Below are positions 7,491 to 17,074 of a stretch of DNA of 64,000 nt, piece after piece. The translations under genes were made by a program, and so were the position numbers. The notes under the pieces were generated by a model, which did no database searches, was not told the DNA's origin, and saw nothing but the letters and a program-made list of their open reading frames with translations. The DNA is from Aquirufa lenticrescens (lineage in GTDB: Bacteria > Bacteroidota > Bacteroidia > Cytophagales > Spirosomataceae), in assembly GCF_019916085.1 (NCBI RefSeq), contig NZ_CP049834.1, positions 914,501 through 978,500 of the forward strand, written 5' to 3'. Positions within the stretch are counted from its first letter, which is position 1. Each line of letters starts with the position of its first letter.

Positions 7491-9497
7491 ATGAAATTCG
7501 TAAAGTCATTTAATTCAAGCATTTACCTCTTTTTGATCGTTGTTACAGGCGTGCTAAGCGGCTGTAATTATGATGCCAAATTGTTCAAAAAGGCGAAGCT
7601 AAATTTCGACAGGGGGGAATATGAGTGGACGATTCGGGAGGTGAAGCCTTTGGCCCAACGCTACTACAGAGCAAAAGAAACGAACTACTTCGTGGCGGAA
7701 TCCTACCGACTTTCGAACCGCATTCAATATGCAACGCCCTACTATTTGATTGCCAAAGAAAAGGGCTACGAAGACAAAAACATCAATCTACACCTCGCCT
7801 ACGCAGCAAAAGCGAACGGAAAATATGCGGATGCGCGCAAATACCTAAAAGAATTTATTGATTCAAAACCTTCGCGCGAATTGGTGGTGAAAGCCGAAAT
7901 CGAATTAGATAATTTGCCGGCAGTAGAAGAATACAGCAAAAAACCGAGTCCGGTAAAGATCCAAGGTTTGGTGGGGAATACAAATCAAGCGGAATTTGGA
8001 CCTATTAAACTGGGGGATGAACTGATTTTAACGAGTTCGAAAAAACCTTTGATCTACAAAAACAACGGACTTTTTTTTTTAGGATTATACAAAGCGAGAT
8101 TGAAAAGTCCGGGTGAAATTGAAAAACTAGAATTGTTCAGCGCGAACCTGTTAGATGCGAATGCGAACGAAGGAACGCCTGCCTTTTCCAAGGACGGGAA
8201 TACCATGGTTTTTGCACGCGGCAATTCGGGTAAAAGTAAGGACCCATCGCCGGATGTGGATTTGTATATTTCGACCAAAAGAGACGGCAATTGGTCTACT
8301 CCAGAACGCTTAGCGATCTCAGATTCAATTGGTTGGGATGGTAGCCCTGCCTTTTCGAGAGATGGGAAAACCCTCTATTTTAGCTCAAACAGAAGAGGCG
8401 GAAAAGGCGGATTGGATTTGTACCGGGCGCCCATGGATAATTCGGGGCGTTTTGGAAGACCTATTAATTTAGGCTCCACGATTAATACGCGTGGCAATGA
8501 AATCTTCCCGTATGTTTCTGAGGACGGGAAATTATACTTCTCTTCGGATGGGCATCCGAGTTTAGGTGGATTAGACCTTTTTGTGGCGAGTCGCAGTGGA
8601 GATGAAATTCAAATAGAACATTTAGGCGTTCCGATTAACTCCGTTGGAGATGATTTTGGGCTGTTTTTAGCTGACTCCACGCAAGGTTATTTCAGCTCCA
8701 ATCGAGTAGGTGGAAAAGGCGATGATGATATCTATTATTTCGAATCGACCGGATCAGAGGATCGCTGGTGGTCCAATGAAATCATGATATCGGAAAGCGG
8801 AGAAGCTGCGAAAGTGGCCTTATACCATTTGAGAACACAGATTGTCAATGCGCGCAATAAGCCGATTGCGAAAGCGAAAGTGGGCATTAAGCGCAATGGA
8901 GAGATTCAACCCGTTCAGTTTAGTAATGCCGAAGGTTACCTTGACATTATCGACTTAAATCCGGCGGACCAAATAAGTTTCAACGCAAGCAAAGAGAAAT
9001 ACTTGACCAAGCGCAGCGAATTCTTGATGGATGGCCGCGAGATTCCGAAGCAATTATTGAAGAAAGAATTAACGGACACTACTTTTGACCATAAAATTAC
9101 GCTGGGGCTTGCTGAAGTGGGAGAAGAGCTAGGCGCCTTATTTGACGTAAATCCGATCTATTATGATCTAGATAAGTCCAATATTCGTCCAGACGCAGCG
9201 GCAGAACTAGACAAAATCGTTCAAGTGTTAAAGGACAATCCAGACATTTCGATCGAATTAGGTTCGCACACGGATGCACGGGCAAGTGCAAGTTATAACC
9301 TGAAATTATCCCAAAGAAGAGCTGAATCAGCTGTAAAATACATCATCGAGCACGGAATAGAGGCTTCTCGTATCAAAGCCAAAGGCTATGGAGAGACGCA
9401 ACTTATCAACGGCTGTTCTGATGGAGTCGATTGCAGTGAAGAAGCACACCAAGAAAACCGCCGAACTGAATTTAAAATCACTGATCTGAATGACTAA
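7491..9497 (+). CDS. PorE-like outer membrane lipoprotein (TPR, beta-propeller, CRD, OmpA domains)
   Basis: A 668-residue lipoprotein: signal peptide with lipobox LSGC and lipidated Cys25. TPR-like helices follow (about 30-125), then PD40/WD40-type propeller repeats (about 150-420, SKDGNTMVFARG, SRDGKTLYFSSNRRGGKGGL, SEDGKLYFSSDG). A carboxypeptidase-regulatory-like segment comes next (about 445-510), and a C-terminal OmpA peptidoglycan-binding domain (LGSHTDARASASYNLKLSQR). This order and length match PorE of the type IX secretion system, which links the secretion apparatus to peptidoglycan. Bacteroidota encode several paralogues with the same layout, so the exact orthologue is uncertain. 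It overlaps pyrC by 8 bases. Confidence 0.85.
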   Translation: MKFVKSFNSSIYLFLIVVTGVLSGCNYDAKLFKKAKLNFDRGEYEWTIREVKPLAQRYYRAKETNYFVAESYRLSNRIQYATPYYLIAKEKGYEDKNINLHLAYAAKANGKYADARKYLKEFIDSKPSRELVVKAEIELDNLPAVEEYSKKPSPVKIQGLVGNTNQAEFGPIKLGDELILTSSKKPLIYKNNGLFFLGLYKARLKSPGEIEKLELFSANLLDANANEGTPAFSKDGNTMVFARGNSGKSKDPSPDVDLYISTKRDGNWSTPERLAISDSIGWDGSPAFSRDGKTLYFSSNRRGGKGGLDLYRAPMDNSGRFGRPINLGSTINTRGNEIFPYVSEDGKLYFSSDGHPSLGGLDLFVASRSGDEIQIEHLGVPINSVGDDFGLFLADSTQGYFSSNRVGGKGDDDIYYFESTGSEDRWWSNEIMISESGEAAKVALYHLRTQIVNARNKPIAKAKVGIKRNGEIQPVQFSNAEGYLDIIDLNPADQISFNASKEKYLTKRSEFLMDGREIPKQLLKKELTDTTFDHKITLGLAEVGEELGALFDVNPIYYDLDKSNIRPDAAAELDKIVQVLKDNPDISIELGSHTDARASASYNLKLSQRRAESAVKYIIEHGIEASRIKAKGYGETQLINGCSDGVDCSEEAHQENRRTEFKITDLND

Positions 9498-10827
9498 TTA
9501 CGTCTTAAAAAATGCCCAAATCGTTAACGAAGGGCGAATAATTGCCTCCGATTTACGCATCGAAAATGGCCGAATTGCCAAAATAGCCACCGATATTACA
9601 CCTACTCCAGGGGATATCGTTTTAGACGTAAAGGGGAAACACGTTTTCCCGGGAATGATCGACGATCAAGTGCACTTTAGAGAACCCGGCTTAACCCACA
9701 AAGCGACAATTGCTAGCGAGGCGCGAGCAGCCGTGGCAGGTGGTGTGACGAGTTTTATGGAGATGCCAAACACGGTGCCTAACGCGTTGACTCAAGAATT
9801 ATTGGCGGATAAATACGCGATAGCGGCGGCCGGGTCTTTGGCCAACTACTCCTTCTTTATGGGCGCAGGCAACGACAACCTAGAAGAGGTGTTAAAGACC
9901 AACTCCCGCGACGTTTGCGGCATCAAAATATTTATGGGCTCGTCTACGGGAAATATGCTCGTGGATAATGCGCAGACCCTGGAAAAGCTATTTTCTAGCT
10001 GCGAAATGTTGATCGCGACGCACTGCGAAGATGAGCCAACGGTACGCGCACGAACGGCTCTTTTCAAGGAAAAATATCCGGAGAATGCGCCTGCCTACAT
10101 ACACCCTTTAGTCCGAAACGAAGAAGCTTGTTATTTATCCTCCTCCATGGCGGTGGATTTAGCGAAGAAAAATAATACCCGCCTGCACATTTTACACATC
10201 TCAACAGAGGAAGAATTAGCCCTGTTCGAGACGGGAAAAGCGGTGAAAGACAAGAAGATTACGGCGGAAGTTTGTGTTCACCACCTGTGGTTTGATGCGG
10301 CACAATATGATACGCTGGGGAACCAAATCAAATGTAATCCGGCCATTAAAGATGCGCGCCACAAGACGGCTTTACGCAAGGCTTTGGTGTCTGGAGCATT
10401 AGATATTATCGCAACGGATCATGCGCCGCACACCTGGGACGAGAAGTCGCAGGAATTTTGGAAATCCCCTTCGGGCTTGCCTTTGGTCCAGCATCCTTTA
10501 TTGTTGATGATTGATTTAGCCAAAGAAGGTCACATCAGCCTCGAGCTCATCGCTGAAAAAACGGCGCATTCAGTGGCGGATTGTTTCCAAATCGAGGAGC
10601 GTGGGTACATCCGAGAAGGGTATTGGGCAGATTTAGCGATCGTGGATTTGAACAAATCGTTTACTGTTTCCAAAGCAAATATCCTCTATCAATGCGGATG
10701 GTCTCCATTAGAAGGACACACGTTGTCTGCTTCGGTGGAGCATACGTTTGTTTCTGGGCATTTAGCTTATTCGCAGGGTTCTTTCGACGAAAGTAAAACG
10801 GGTAAACGCTTATTATTTAACCGCTAA
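9490..10827 (+). CDS. pyrC: Dihydroorotase-family amidohydrolase
   Basis: Predicted to cyclise carbamoyl-aspartate to dihydroorotate in pyrimidine synthesis. The 445 residues contain the signature DDQVHFREPGLTHK (59-72), MEMPNTVPN, the metal-ligand blocks THCED and LHILHIS, and ATDHAPH with the catalytic Asp. Length fits class I dihydroorotases. One oddity: the first His of the HxH metal motif is Gln60 (Q-V-H62). Other metal ligands look intact, and I believe related Bacteroidota sequences may share this, but I cannot check. Its start overlaps the PorE-like gene by 8 bases and rnhB follows after one base, so the genes are probably co-transcribed. Confidence 0.88.
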   Translation: MTNYVLKNAQIVNEGRIIASDLRIENGRIAKIATDITPTPGDIVLDVKGKHVFPGMIDDQVHFREPGLTHKATIASEARAAVAGGVTSFMEMPNTVPNALTQELLADKYAIAAAGSLANYSFFMGAGNDNLEEVLKTNSRDVCGIKIFMGSSTGNMLVDNAQTLEKLFSSCEMLIATHCEDEPTVRARTALFKEKYPENAPAYIHPLVRNEEACYLSSSMAVDLAKKNNTRLHILHISTEEELALFETGKAVKDKKITAEVCVHHLWFDAAQYDTLGNQIKCNPAIKDARHKTALRKALVSGALDIIATDHAPHTWDEKSQEFWKSPSGLPLVQHPLLLMIDLAKEGHISLELIAEKTAHSVADCFQIEERGYIREGYWADLAIVDLNKSFTVSKANILYQCGWSPLEGHTLSASVEHTFVSGHLAYSQGSFDESKTGKRLLFNR

Positions 10828-10828
10828 A

Positions 10829-11416
10829 ATGGCAGCACTCCTCCCCTTTTATTCGCCTATCGGGCTAGAAGCCGGCTTGGATGAAGCAGGGAGAGGTTGT
10901 TTAGCTGGGCCAGTCGTGGCGGCAGCGGTTATTTTACCGCGGGATTTCCACCATCCATTCTTAACGGATTCGAAACAGATGACCCTGCGCCAGCGGAACG
11001 AACTAAAACGTTTAGTGCGGGAATATGCCATCGACTATGCGATTGCAGAGGTGGATGCAGCGAAAATTGATGAAATCAATATTTTAAAGGCGAGTATTTT
11101 GGCGATGCATCAGGCGGTGGATCAATTGACGCATCGTCCGGAGCATTTAGTAGTCGACGGGAATCGCTTTTATAGCTACCCTTTAACTCCACATACCTGT
11201 ATCGTAAAGGGTGATTCGAAGTATTTTTCGATTGCGGCTGCGTCTATTTTGGCCAAAACACACCGAGACGAATTGATGGAAAAGATGGCCCTAGAGCACC
11301 CTGGCTATGGTTGGGAACGAAATGCGGGCTATCCCACCTTGCAACACCGCAAAGCCATTCTTGAAAAAGGTTTAACAAATTACCACCGAAAAACGTTTAA
11401 GGTGGAGATCAAATAA
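10829..11416 (+). CDS. rnhB: Ribonuclease HII
   Basis: Cleaves the RNA strand of RNA-DNA hybrids and excises misincorporated ribonucleotides. The 195 residues start the conserved domain at GLDEAGRGCLAGPVVAAAV (first acidic pair), with SDSKQ-like TDSKQMTLRQR, the mid Asp in VVDGN, and KGDSKYFSIAAASILAKTHRD. All expected acidic active-site residues are present and length is typical. It sits one base after pyrC and 20 bases before the subtilase gene. Confidence 0.96.
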   Translation: MAALLPFYSPIGLEAGLDEAGRGCLAGPVVAAAVILPRDFHHPFLTDSKQMTLRQRNELKRLVREYAIDYAIAEVDAAKIDEINILKASILAMHQAVDQLTHRPEHLVVDGNRFYSYPLTPHTCIVKGDSKYFSIAAASILAKTHRDELMEKMALEHPGYGWERNAGYPTLQHRKAILEKGLTNYHRKTFKVEIK

Positions 11417-11436
11417 TTGCGTAAATTGAACGCTAT

Positions 11437-14400
11437 ATGAAGAGTAAACTGGTACTTCTTTTTTTATTGAGTTTTTCCACCTGGGCACAAGATGCTTTTC
11501 GCAAAGAGCGCGCCTTGCGTTTTGGGATGCAACAAGATTCCATCTACAGAGGGGCTCAAGCCTTAGCTAAAAAAAGAGGTATACCGCTTCAATTGAATTT
11601 AGGTAAAGAAAAAACCCTTCACTTTCAAGGATTTTCAGAGATAGGCGAAGCGTTGTATTTGAAAACAGAATCAAATGCACAAGCAGCTAAGATGACGAAA
11701 ACAAATCTGCTCTATCCTGGCGCCTCTTTGAATCTGGGATTAACTGGAAAATCAGACTCGGTCAAAGGAAAACTAGGCATGTGGGACGGAGGTGGCGTTT
11801 TAGCCAGCCACCAGGAATTTGGAGGGAGAGCAACGGCTGCACAAACGATTGCTAGCTCAAATGACCACGCGACACACGTAGCTGGAATTTTAGTGGCTGC
11901 AGGCATTAGTCCAACCGCTAGAGGAATGGCCTATGAGGCGGATTTGAAGTTTTGGGATTATTCAAACGATAACTCCGAAATGAGCACTGCTTCCACCTCT
12001 CTTTTAATCAGTAACCACTCGTATGGATACCAAGCAGGTTGGGTTTACGATGAAACGAAGAAAAAATGGCAGTGGTGGGGTAATGATGCGGTGAGTACGG
12101 AGGAAGATTATAAGTTTGGCTTATATGATGCTAACACGCAATCCTGGGATCGCATCGCCTACAACGCTCCTAATTACCTCATCGTTAAATCAGCTGGGAA
12201 TAGCCGTAACCAAAATGGACCAGCGTCAGGAGAATACTATTTATTGCGTTCTACAAGCGATTCCTCTAACAAAGCTAGGGCGAAAAATGATGGATTTGAC
12301 ATTATCTCCACCTCAGGTACCGCTAAAAATATCTTAACCGTAGGAGCTGCGACTCTTTCTTCGCTCATTCCAACTAAAGGCTCTGACGTGGGCATCTCCA
12401 ATTTTACGAGCTGGGGACCTACCGATGACGGAAGGGTAAAACCGGATGTCATGGCGATAGGCACGAGTATATTTTCCACGACAAATTCAAACGATAAAGC
12501 ATACGCGACCCAAAGCGGCACATCGATGTCGTCTCCACAAGCGGCGGGATCACTTTATTTAATTCAACAATTATACAACCGTCTAAATAAAAATACTTTC
12601 ATGCTCTCGTCCACACTGAAAGCGGTGGCCATTCACACAGCGCTAGATATGGATGCAGAGGGGCCTGATTATAAAACAGGGTATGGATTGATCCAATTAG
12701 ACAAAGCGGCGGCCTTGGTCAAAAATGAGGGAAATGCACATTTGCTCAAGGAAGAGAAATTAAGTCAAGGCCAGACAAAAACCTACACTATCACAAGTTC
12801 AGGGAATGGCCCAGTGAAAGCCACCATCGCTTGGACGGACCCAGAAGCGACCACATCCTCTGCCTTGAATGACCGAACACCCCGGCTCGTTAATGACTTA
12901 GATATTCGGATTACAAGTGGATCATCTACCTTTTTGCCATTCACGCTGAATCCGGCGACGCCAGACGCCCTTGCAGTACCGGGAGATAATATTCGAGATA
13001 ACGTAGAGCAAATTGTCATCAATAACACAATGCCGGGTCAAACATTTACCCTGACAGTGAGCCACAAAGGCGTTCTTAAAAATAGCAATCAGGATTATGG
13101 GATAGCTGTTTCAGGGATAGGCGGACCGGCTTATTGCGCATTAGCGACGACTACAACCACATCAGACTTTCAAAAATTTACTTTAGGCACGACCAAAGAT
13201 TCAACAGGGCTTAATCCCGTTTTCAAAGCCGAATTAGGAGCTTCCCTACCAGTTGCCTTCCAATTTTCTGGATCAGGAACAAGAAATACCCGTCTCTACG
13301 CCGATTGGAACCAAGACGGAGATTTTACCGATGCAGGAGAGGAACTCTATAACTCCGCTTCGAGTGCAACCACTTTAACGATACCAAGCAGCTTAATACA
13401 AGACAATTTTTACCGGATTAGATGGGTAACTTCCTCAGGAACTGCCACCTCTTGTGGAAGCATTTCCTCAGGTGAAACCAAGGATTATGCCTTGCAAATC
13501 TTGCAAGCCTCGAAAGACTTCACAGCCGTTTCGGTTGCACAATCCACCGCTGGATTCTGTGCCAACACAGGTGCTTCTAGCTATGTCGCTCGCATAAAAA
13601 ATGCAGGATCCCTCACGCAAACGAATGTTCCTGTGCTACTGGAGATCAAATCTGGTAACACCTTGGTGGGCACAGCAACAGGAACCATCAGTAGCCTAGC
13701 ATCGGGCAGAGAAACGGATGTTAATCTGAGCGGAAATGCAGAATTAGTCGCTGGAAACAGTTACTCTTTCGTGTTGAAAACACAATTAACAGGGGACCAA
13801 AATACCCTAAACGATCTCTACACGATATCTAAAACAATTGAAAACCCAGCTGCGCCTGTGGTGACCGGCACCATTTGTAGCGGTGCGTCAGAGTTGAGTT
13901 TAGCATCGACAAATGGAAGTCCGCTATGGTACAATGGGACGACCCTCTTAGGGGCTGGGACTAATTTGAAAACGCCATCCACTGGAACCTTTTATGCTGC
14001 ATTTGATAATTTAAGTGCTACCATGGGGCCTGCGACGAAGGCGGCTTTTGGAGGAGGAACGTATTATTCCAATTTTGGCCCAGAACCTATTTTCGTAGTG
14101 ACACAACCGACTATTCTAGAATCAGCAACAGTCTATATAGGAACCTCAGGGACCGTGACTTTTGGCATTTTCGATAAAGATACCGGCGAGTTAATTGCCT
14201 CCGTAGCAAAAGACCTGACGGCCACCAGAACATCTGCTAATTCCACTACCGTAAGCAGTCAGTTAATCGACGATAAAGCTGATCCAGGCCAAAAAGTGAT
14301 CTTAAATCTTCCATTCCCTAAAGCCGGGAATTACATTTTATCGCACGTCTGCTCGAATGGAGCTTCTATTTTCAGAAGCAACCGAACGGCGGCGGATACG

Positions 14401-15291
14401 GTGAATGCACCTACGAACATTGGATATCCCTATGCTATACCAGGAGTTATTAAATTAACGGGGGCTTTGTTTAACGGCGGGGAAATTCAATCAGGTTACT
14501 ATTATCTGTATGGGATGAAGTTCAAATCCTACGCTTGTCCTAGTGCTAAAGTTCAGATAAGCGTAACAACAGGCCAAAGCCCAGTCGTAGCCGTTAGCCC
14601 TACAGGTTCCACTACCTTATGTGCAGGTGACAAAATCACCCTAACAGGTACTCCAGCTTCTGGCACACCATCCTACCAATGGTTCAAAAATGGCACCGCC
14701 ATCTCCGGTGCGACGACCAATAAACTAGAAGTCAGTTCATCAGGGTCATATACTTTAAATTCGAGCTTTGATGGCATTTGTCCCGTGGTTTCTCCAGCAT
14801 CAACCATTACGGCAACGAATCCCTTAGAACCTTTAATTACCTTCAATCAAGGAACGCTAACTACCTCCGCTGGAAATGACATCCAATGGTACTTCAATGA
14901 TGTGGCAATCTCTGGAGCAACTGGCACTACCTACAAGCCTACTGCAAATGGGGTGTACAAAGTGAAATTAAAGGACATTAATGGCTGTTTGGCTACAGCG
15001 AGTTATGGCATTACCATTTTAGCGGCAACTGCAGACAATCCGTATTCTACCTTCTATGCGTTTCCTAACCCAGCGACTGAAGTATTGCACATTGGAATTC
15101 CTAGTGCTTACCAAGCATCAAGTTTCCGAATTCGCTTGACAAACATGCAAGGAAAGGAGATTAGAGATTATAGAGTAGAGAGCAGAGATAACAGATTAAG
15201 TTTAGATATCTCAGCTTTGACAACTGGTAATTATGTGATCAGTTTCCCAGAGTTAGAGAACCAGGTGAGTATTAAATTCCAAAAGAATTAA
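11437..15291 (+). CDS. Secreted S8 (subtilisin-like) protease with T9SS type A sorting domain
   Basis: A 1284-residue exported protease. A signal peptide covers about residues 1-18 (ending STWAQ). The S8 domain carries the catalytic triad Asp117 (MWDGGG), His144 (HATHVAG) and Ser363 (SGTSMSSPQAAG). A C-terminal beta domain and a GEVED-like segment follow (LYADWNQDGDFTDAGEELYN). Next are CARDB- and Ig-like modules (NGTAISGATTNKLEVSSSG; DVAISGATGTTYKPTANGVY). The last ~80 residues form a T9SS sorting domain beginning FYAFPNPATEVLHI. It would be released or attached at the cell surface by the type IX system. Its stop overlaps the convergent methyltransferase gene in the tetranucleotide TTAA. Substrate unknown; protein degradation for nutrition is the simplest inference. 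Confidence 0.95.
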   Translation: MKSKLVLLFLLSFSTWAQDAFRKERALRFGMQQDSIYRGAQALAKKRGIPLQLNLGKEKTLHFQGFSEIGEALYLKTESNAQAAKMTKTNLLYPGASLNLGLTGKSDSVKGKLGMWDGGGVLASHQEFGGRATAAQTIASSNDHATHVAGILVAAGISPTARGMAYEADLKFWDYSNDNSEMSTASTSLLISNHSYGYQAGWVYDETKKKWQWWGNDAVSTEEDYKFGLYDANTQSWDRIAYNAPNYLIVKSAGNSRNQNGPASGEYYLLRSTSDSSNKARAKNDGFDIISTSGTAKNILTVGAATLSSLIPTKGSDVGISNFTSWGPTDDGRVKPDVMAIGTSIFSTTNSNDKAYATQSGTSMSSPQAAGSLYLIQQLYNRLNKNTFMLSSTLKAVAIHTALDMDAEGPDYKTGYGLIQLDKAAALVKNEGNAHLLKEEKLSQGQTKTYTITSSGNGPVKATIAWTDPEATTSSALNDRTPRLVNDLDIRITSGSSTFLPFTLNPATPDALAVPGDNIRDNVEQIVINNTMPGQTFTLTVSHKGVLKNSNQDYGIAVSGIGGPAYCALATTTTTSDFQKFTLGTTKDSTGLNPVFKAELGASLPVAFQFSGSGTRNTRLYADWNQDGDFTDAGEELYNSASSATTLTIPSSLIQDNFYRIRWVTSSGTATSCGSISSGETKDYALQILQASKDFTAVSVAQSTAGFCANTGASSYVARIKNAGSLTQTNVPVLLEIKSGNTLVGTATGTISSLASGRETDVNLSGNAELVAGNSYSFVLKTQLTGDQNTLNDLYTISKTIENPAAPVVTGTICSGASELSLASTNGSPLWYNGTTLLGAGTNLKTPSTGTFYAAFDNLSATMGPATKAAFGGGTYYSNFGPEPIFVVTQPTILESATVYIGTSGTVTFGIFDKDTGELIASVAKDLTATRTSANSTTVSSQLIDDKADPGQKVILNLPFPKAGNYILSHVCSNGASIFRSNRTAADTVNAPTNIGYPYAIPGVIKLTGALFNGGEIQSGYYYLYGMKFKSYACPSAKVQISVTTGQSPVVAVSPTGSTTLCAGDKITLTGTPASGTPSYQWFKNGTAISGATTNKLEVSSSGSYTLNSSFDGICPVVSPASTITATNPLEPLITFNQGTLTTSAGNDIQWYFNDVAISGATGTTYKPTANGVYKVKLKDINGCLATASYGITILAATADNPYSTFYAFPNPATEVLHIGIPSAYQASSFRIRLTNMQGKEIRDYRVESRDNRLSLDISALTTGNYVISFPELENQVSIKFQKN

Positions 15292-16031
15292 TTCGCGTTT
15301 TTAGCCCAAGTGAAGATCATTCTAGGCGAGGTTGCCTCGTCGAAAGTGGCTAAGGAGTAATCTCCTTTTAGATCCACTAAGGTTAAACCTGCTTGAGCCG
15401 CATAGGAAACAAAATCATTTTTAGCTACTAGCTCTACCTTTTCCACGAAGGAATAGGATTTACCTTTATCGCTAAAATCGATGGATTTGTACAAATAGCC
15501 GGCCTCTGACCAGCGCTTGATTTGGAAGGTAATCCCCTCGCGTTCCACTGATTCTAAGGGCACTAAATTAGCTAGTACATGAATGGGATTGAAGAAATCC
15601 AGAACCAATAAGCCATTTTCTTTCAATCCGCCCGCGAAGGTGTTGAAGGCTTTTTGGTTGTCTTGCTGATCGTCAAAATACCCAAAACTAGTGAAGAAAT
15701 TAAAGATTGCATCGTAGTGGTTTTGCAAGGGTAAGGGCTCTCGCAAATCGTGTACGAAGAAAAGAAGATTTTTATTTTCAAAGGCCTGAGCAGCCTCAAT
15801 ATTCGAAGGAGATAAATCAAAGGCATCGACCGAGAAGCCTAATTGCTCTAAGGTGATGGCATGGCGTCCTTTTCCACAAGCTGCGTCGAGTACACGAGCA
15901 CCGGGCTCCAAGTGTAAATTGCGCTGAAGTGAGCGAATAAAATTCGCGGCCTCCGTCTCATCTCGTCGGGCATACAGGATATGGTAATAAGGGGAATCAA
16001 ACCAGGTACTAAACCACTCTTTCTCCTCCAT
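15288..16031 (-). CDS. Class I SAM-dependent methyltransferase
   Basis: A 247-residue cytosolic methyltransferase. Motif I for S-adenosylmethionine binding is VLDAACGKGRHAITLEQLG (about 44-62), followed by VDAFDLSPSNIEAAQ and the acidic block IFNFFTSFGYFDD. The last resembles the small-molecule methyltransferases of the YnaZ/Tam type. The substrate cannot be told from sequence. It begins at the base where the fucose synthase gene ends, so the two are co-transcribed, but a role in sugar modification is only a guess. Its stop shares TTAA with the convergent protease gene. Confidence 0.85.
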   Translation of the reverse strand: MEEKEWFSTWFDSPYYHILYARRDETEAANFIRSLQRNLHLEPGARVLDAACGKGRHAITLEQLGFSVDAFDLSPSNIEAAQAFENKNLLFFVHDLREPLPLQNHYDAIFNFFTSFGYFDDQQDNQKAFNTFAGGLKENGLLVLDFFNPIHVLANLVPLESVEREGITFQIKRWSEAGYLYKSIDFSDKGKSYSFVEKVELVAKNDFVSYAAQAGLTLVDLKGDYSLATFDEATSPRMIFTWAKNAN

Positions 16032-16969
16032 TATTTTCTGATACTGACATTCGTTAAGAAGTCCTGGTAAGCCAGTGCGATTCCTTCTTTCAATTCAATT
16101 TTATGTCTCCAGCCCAATGAATGCAATTTAGACACATCCATCAATTTGCGCGGCGTTCCGTCTGGACGTGAAGTATCCCATTGAATACTGCCGGTGAAGC
16201 CCACTATTTCTTTCACTGTTTCGGCTAATTCTTTAATCGTCACATCGATTCCGGTACCGATATTCACTAGTTCTGAGTCGCTATATGTTTCCATTAAATA
16301 GACACAAGCCTCCGCTAAATCGTCTGCATGCAAGAACTCGCGCATGGGTGAGCCAGTTCCCCAAAGCGTCATGGAAGCATCCCCGCGTTCTTTGGCCTCC
16401 TGAAACTTGCGAATCATGGCGGGTAAGACGTGAGAGTTTTCTAAATCGTAATTATCGTTCGGACCGTACAAGTTTGTAGGCATCACGGAGATAAAATCGC
16501 AGCCATATTGTGCGCGGTAAGCCTCGCACATTTTAATGCCAGCGATCTTCGCAATGGCATACGGCTCATTCGTTTCTTCTAAATAGCCACTTAATAAATA
16601 CGACTCCTTCAGAGGCTGAGGGGCTAATTTAGGGTAGATGCAAGAGGATCCTAAGAACTGTAATTTCTTCACTTTATTGACAAAGGAAGAATGAATGATG
16701 TTGTTTTGAATGGCCAAATTCTCATACAAGAAATCCGCGCGGTAGGTGTTATTCGCCACGATTCCGCCCACTTTAGCCGCTGCTAAAAAGACGTAATCAG
16801 GTTTTTCTGCCGCGAAAAAGTCGGCTACTTTTACTTGGTCACGCAAATCTAATTCTGCTGAAGTCTTCAGCACTAAATTCGTGTACCCTTCTTTCTGTAA
16901 TTTACGCACGATAGCGGAACCCACCATTCCACGGTGACCTGCTACATATATTTTTGCTTGTTTTTCCAA
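16031..16969 (-). CDS. fcl: GDP-L-fucose synthase
   Basis: Two-step epimerase/reductase converting GDP-4-keto-6-deoxymannose to GDP-L-fucose with NADPH, for surface polysaccharide. It has the Rossmann motif [13 protein letters not shown] near the N-terminus, the [16 protein letters not shown] block with catalytic Ser and the YxxxK pair in [11 protein letters not shown] chose the TTG at 16969 (312 residues, the usual family length) over the GTG at 17014. The 15 extra residues from the GTG do not resemble the family, and a TATTTTTG -7 box lies at 17004-17011, just downstream of that GTG. The partner gmd is not in the window. Confidence 0.92.
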   Translation of the reverse strand: MEKQAKIYVAGHRGMVGSAIVRKLQKEGYTNLVLKTSAELDLRDQVKVADFFAAEKPDYVFLAAAKVGGIVANNTYRADFLYENLAIQNNIIHSSFVNKVKKLQFLGSSCIYPKLAPQPLKESYLLSGYLEETNEPYAIAKIAGIKMCEAYRAQYGCDFISVMPTNLYGPNDNYDLENSHVLPAMIRKFQEAKERGDASMTLWGTGSPMREFLHADDLAEACVYLMETYSDSELVNIGTGIDVTIKELAETVKEIVGFTGSIQWDTSRPDGTPRKLMDVSKLHSLGWRHKIELKEGIALAYQDFLTNVSIRK

Positions 16970-17003
16970 TGAATGAATCAAATAAGGCCTCAAAAAATCC
17001 TTG

Positions 17004-17011
17004 CAAAAATA
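17004..17011 (-). promoter_or_regulatory. Candidate -7 box for the fcl-methyltransferase pair
   Basis: The minus strand reads TATTTTTG, matching TAnnTTTG, about 35 bases upstream of the TTG at 16969. Its location inside the longer reading frame argues against the GTG start at 17014. No convincing -33 element. Confidence 0.5.
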
Positions 17012-17043
17012 CACAAAGTCCGTCAGGTAATAAGTTTAATTCG

Positions 17044-17051
17044 TAGTTTTG
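17044..17051 (+). promoter_or_regulatory. Candidate -7 box for the secreted MORN-like gene
   Basis: TAGTTTTG matches TAnnTTTG and lies 23 bases upstream of the ATG at 17075. The -33 region shows no clear TTTG. It is divergent to the fcl box 33 bases away. Confidence 0.5.
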
Positions 17052-17074
17052 GGAAATATTTTTAGGTCACTCCT

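Noticed and set aside
16970-17014. GTG start of fcl giving 15 extra residues
   Set aside because: The residues do not match the family and a -7 promoter box lies just downstream of the GTG.
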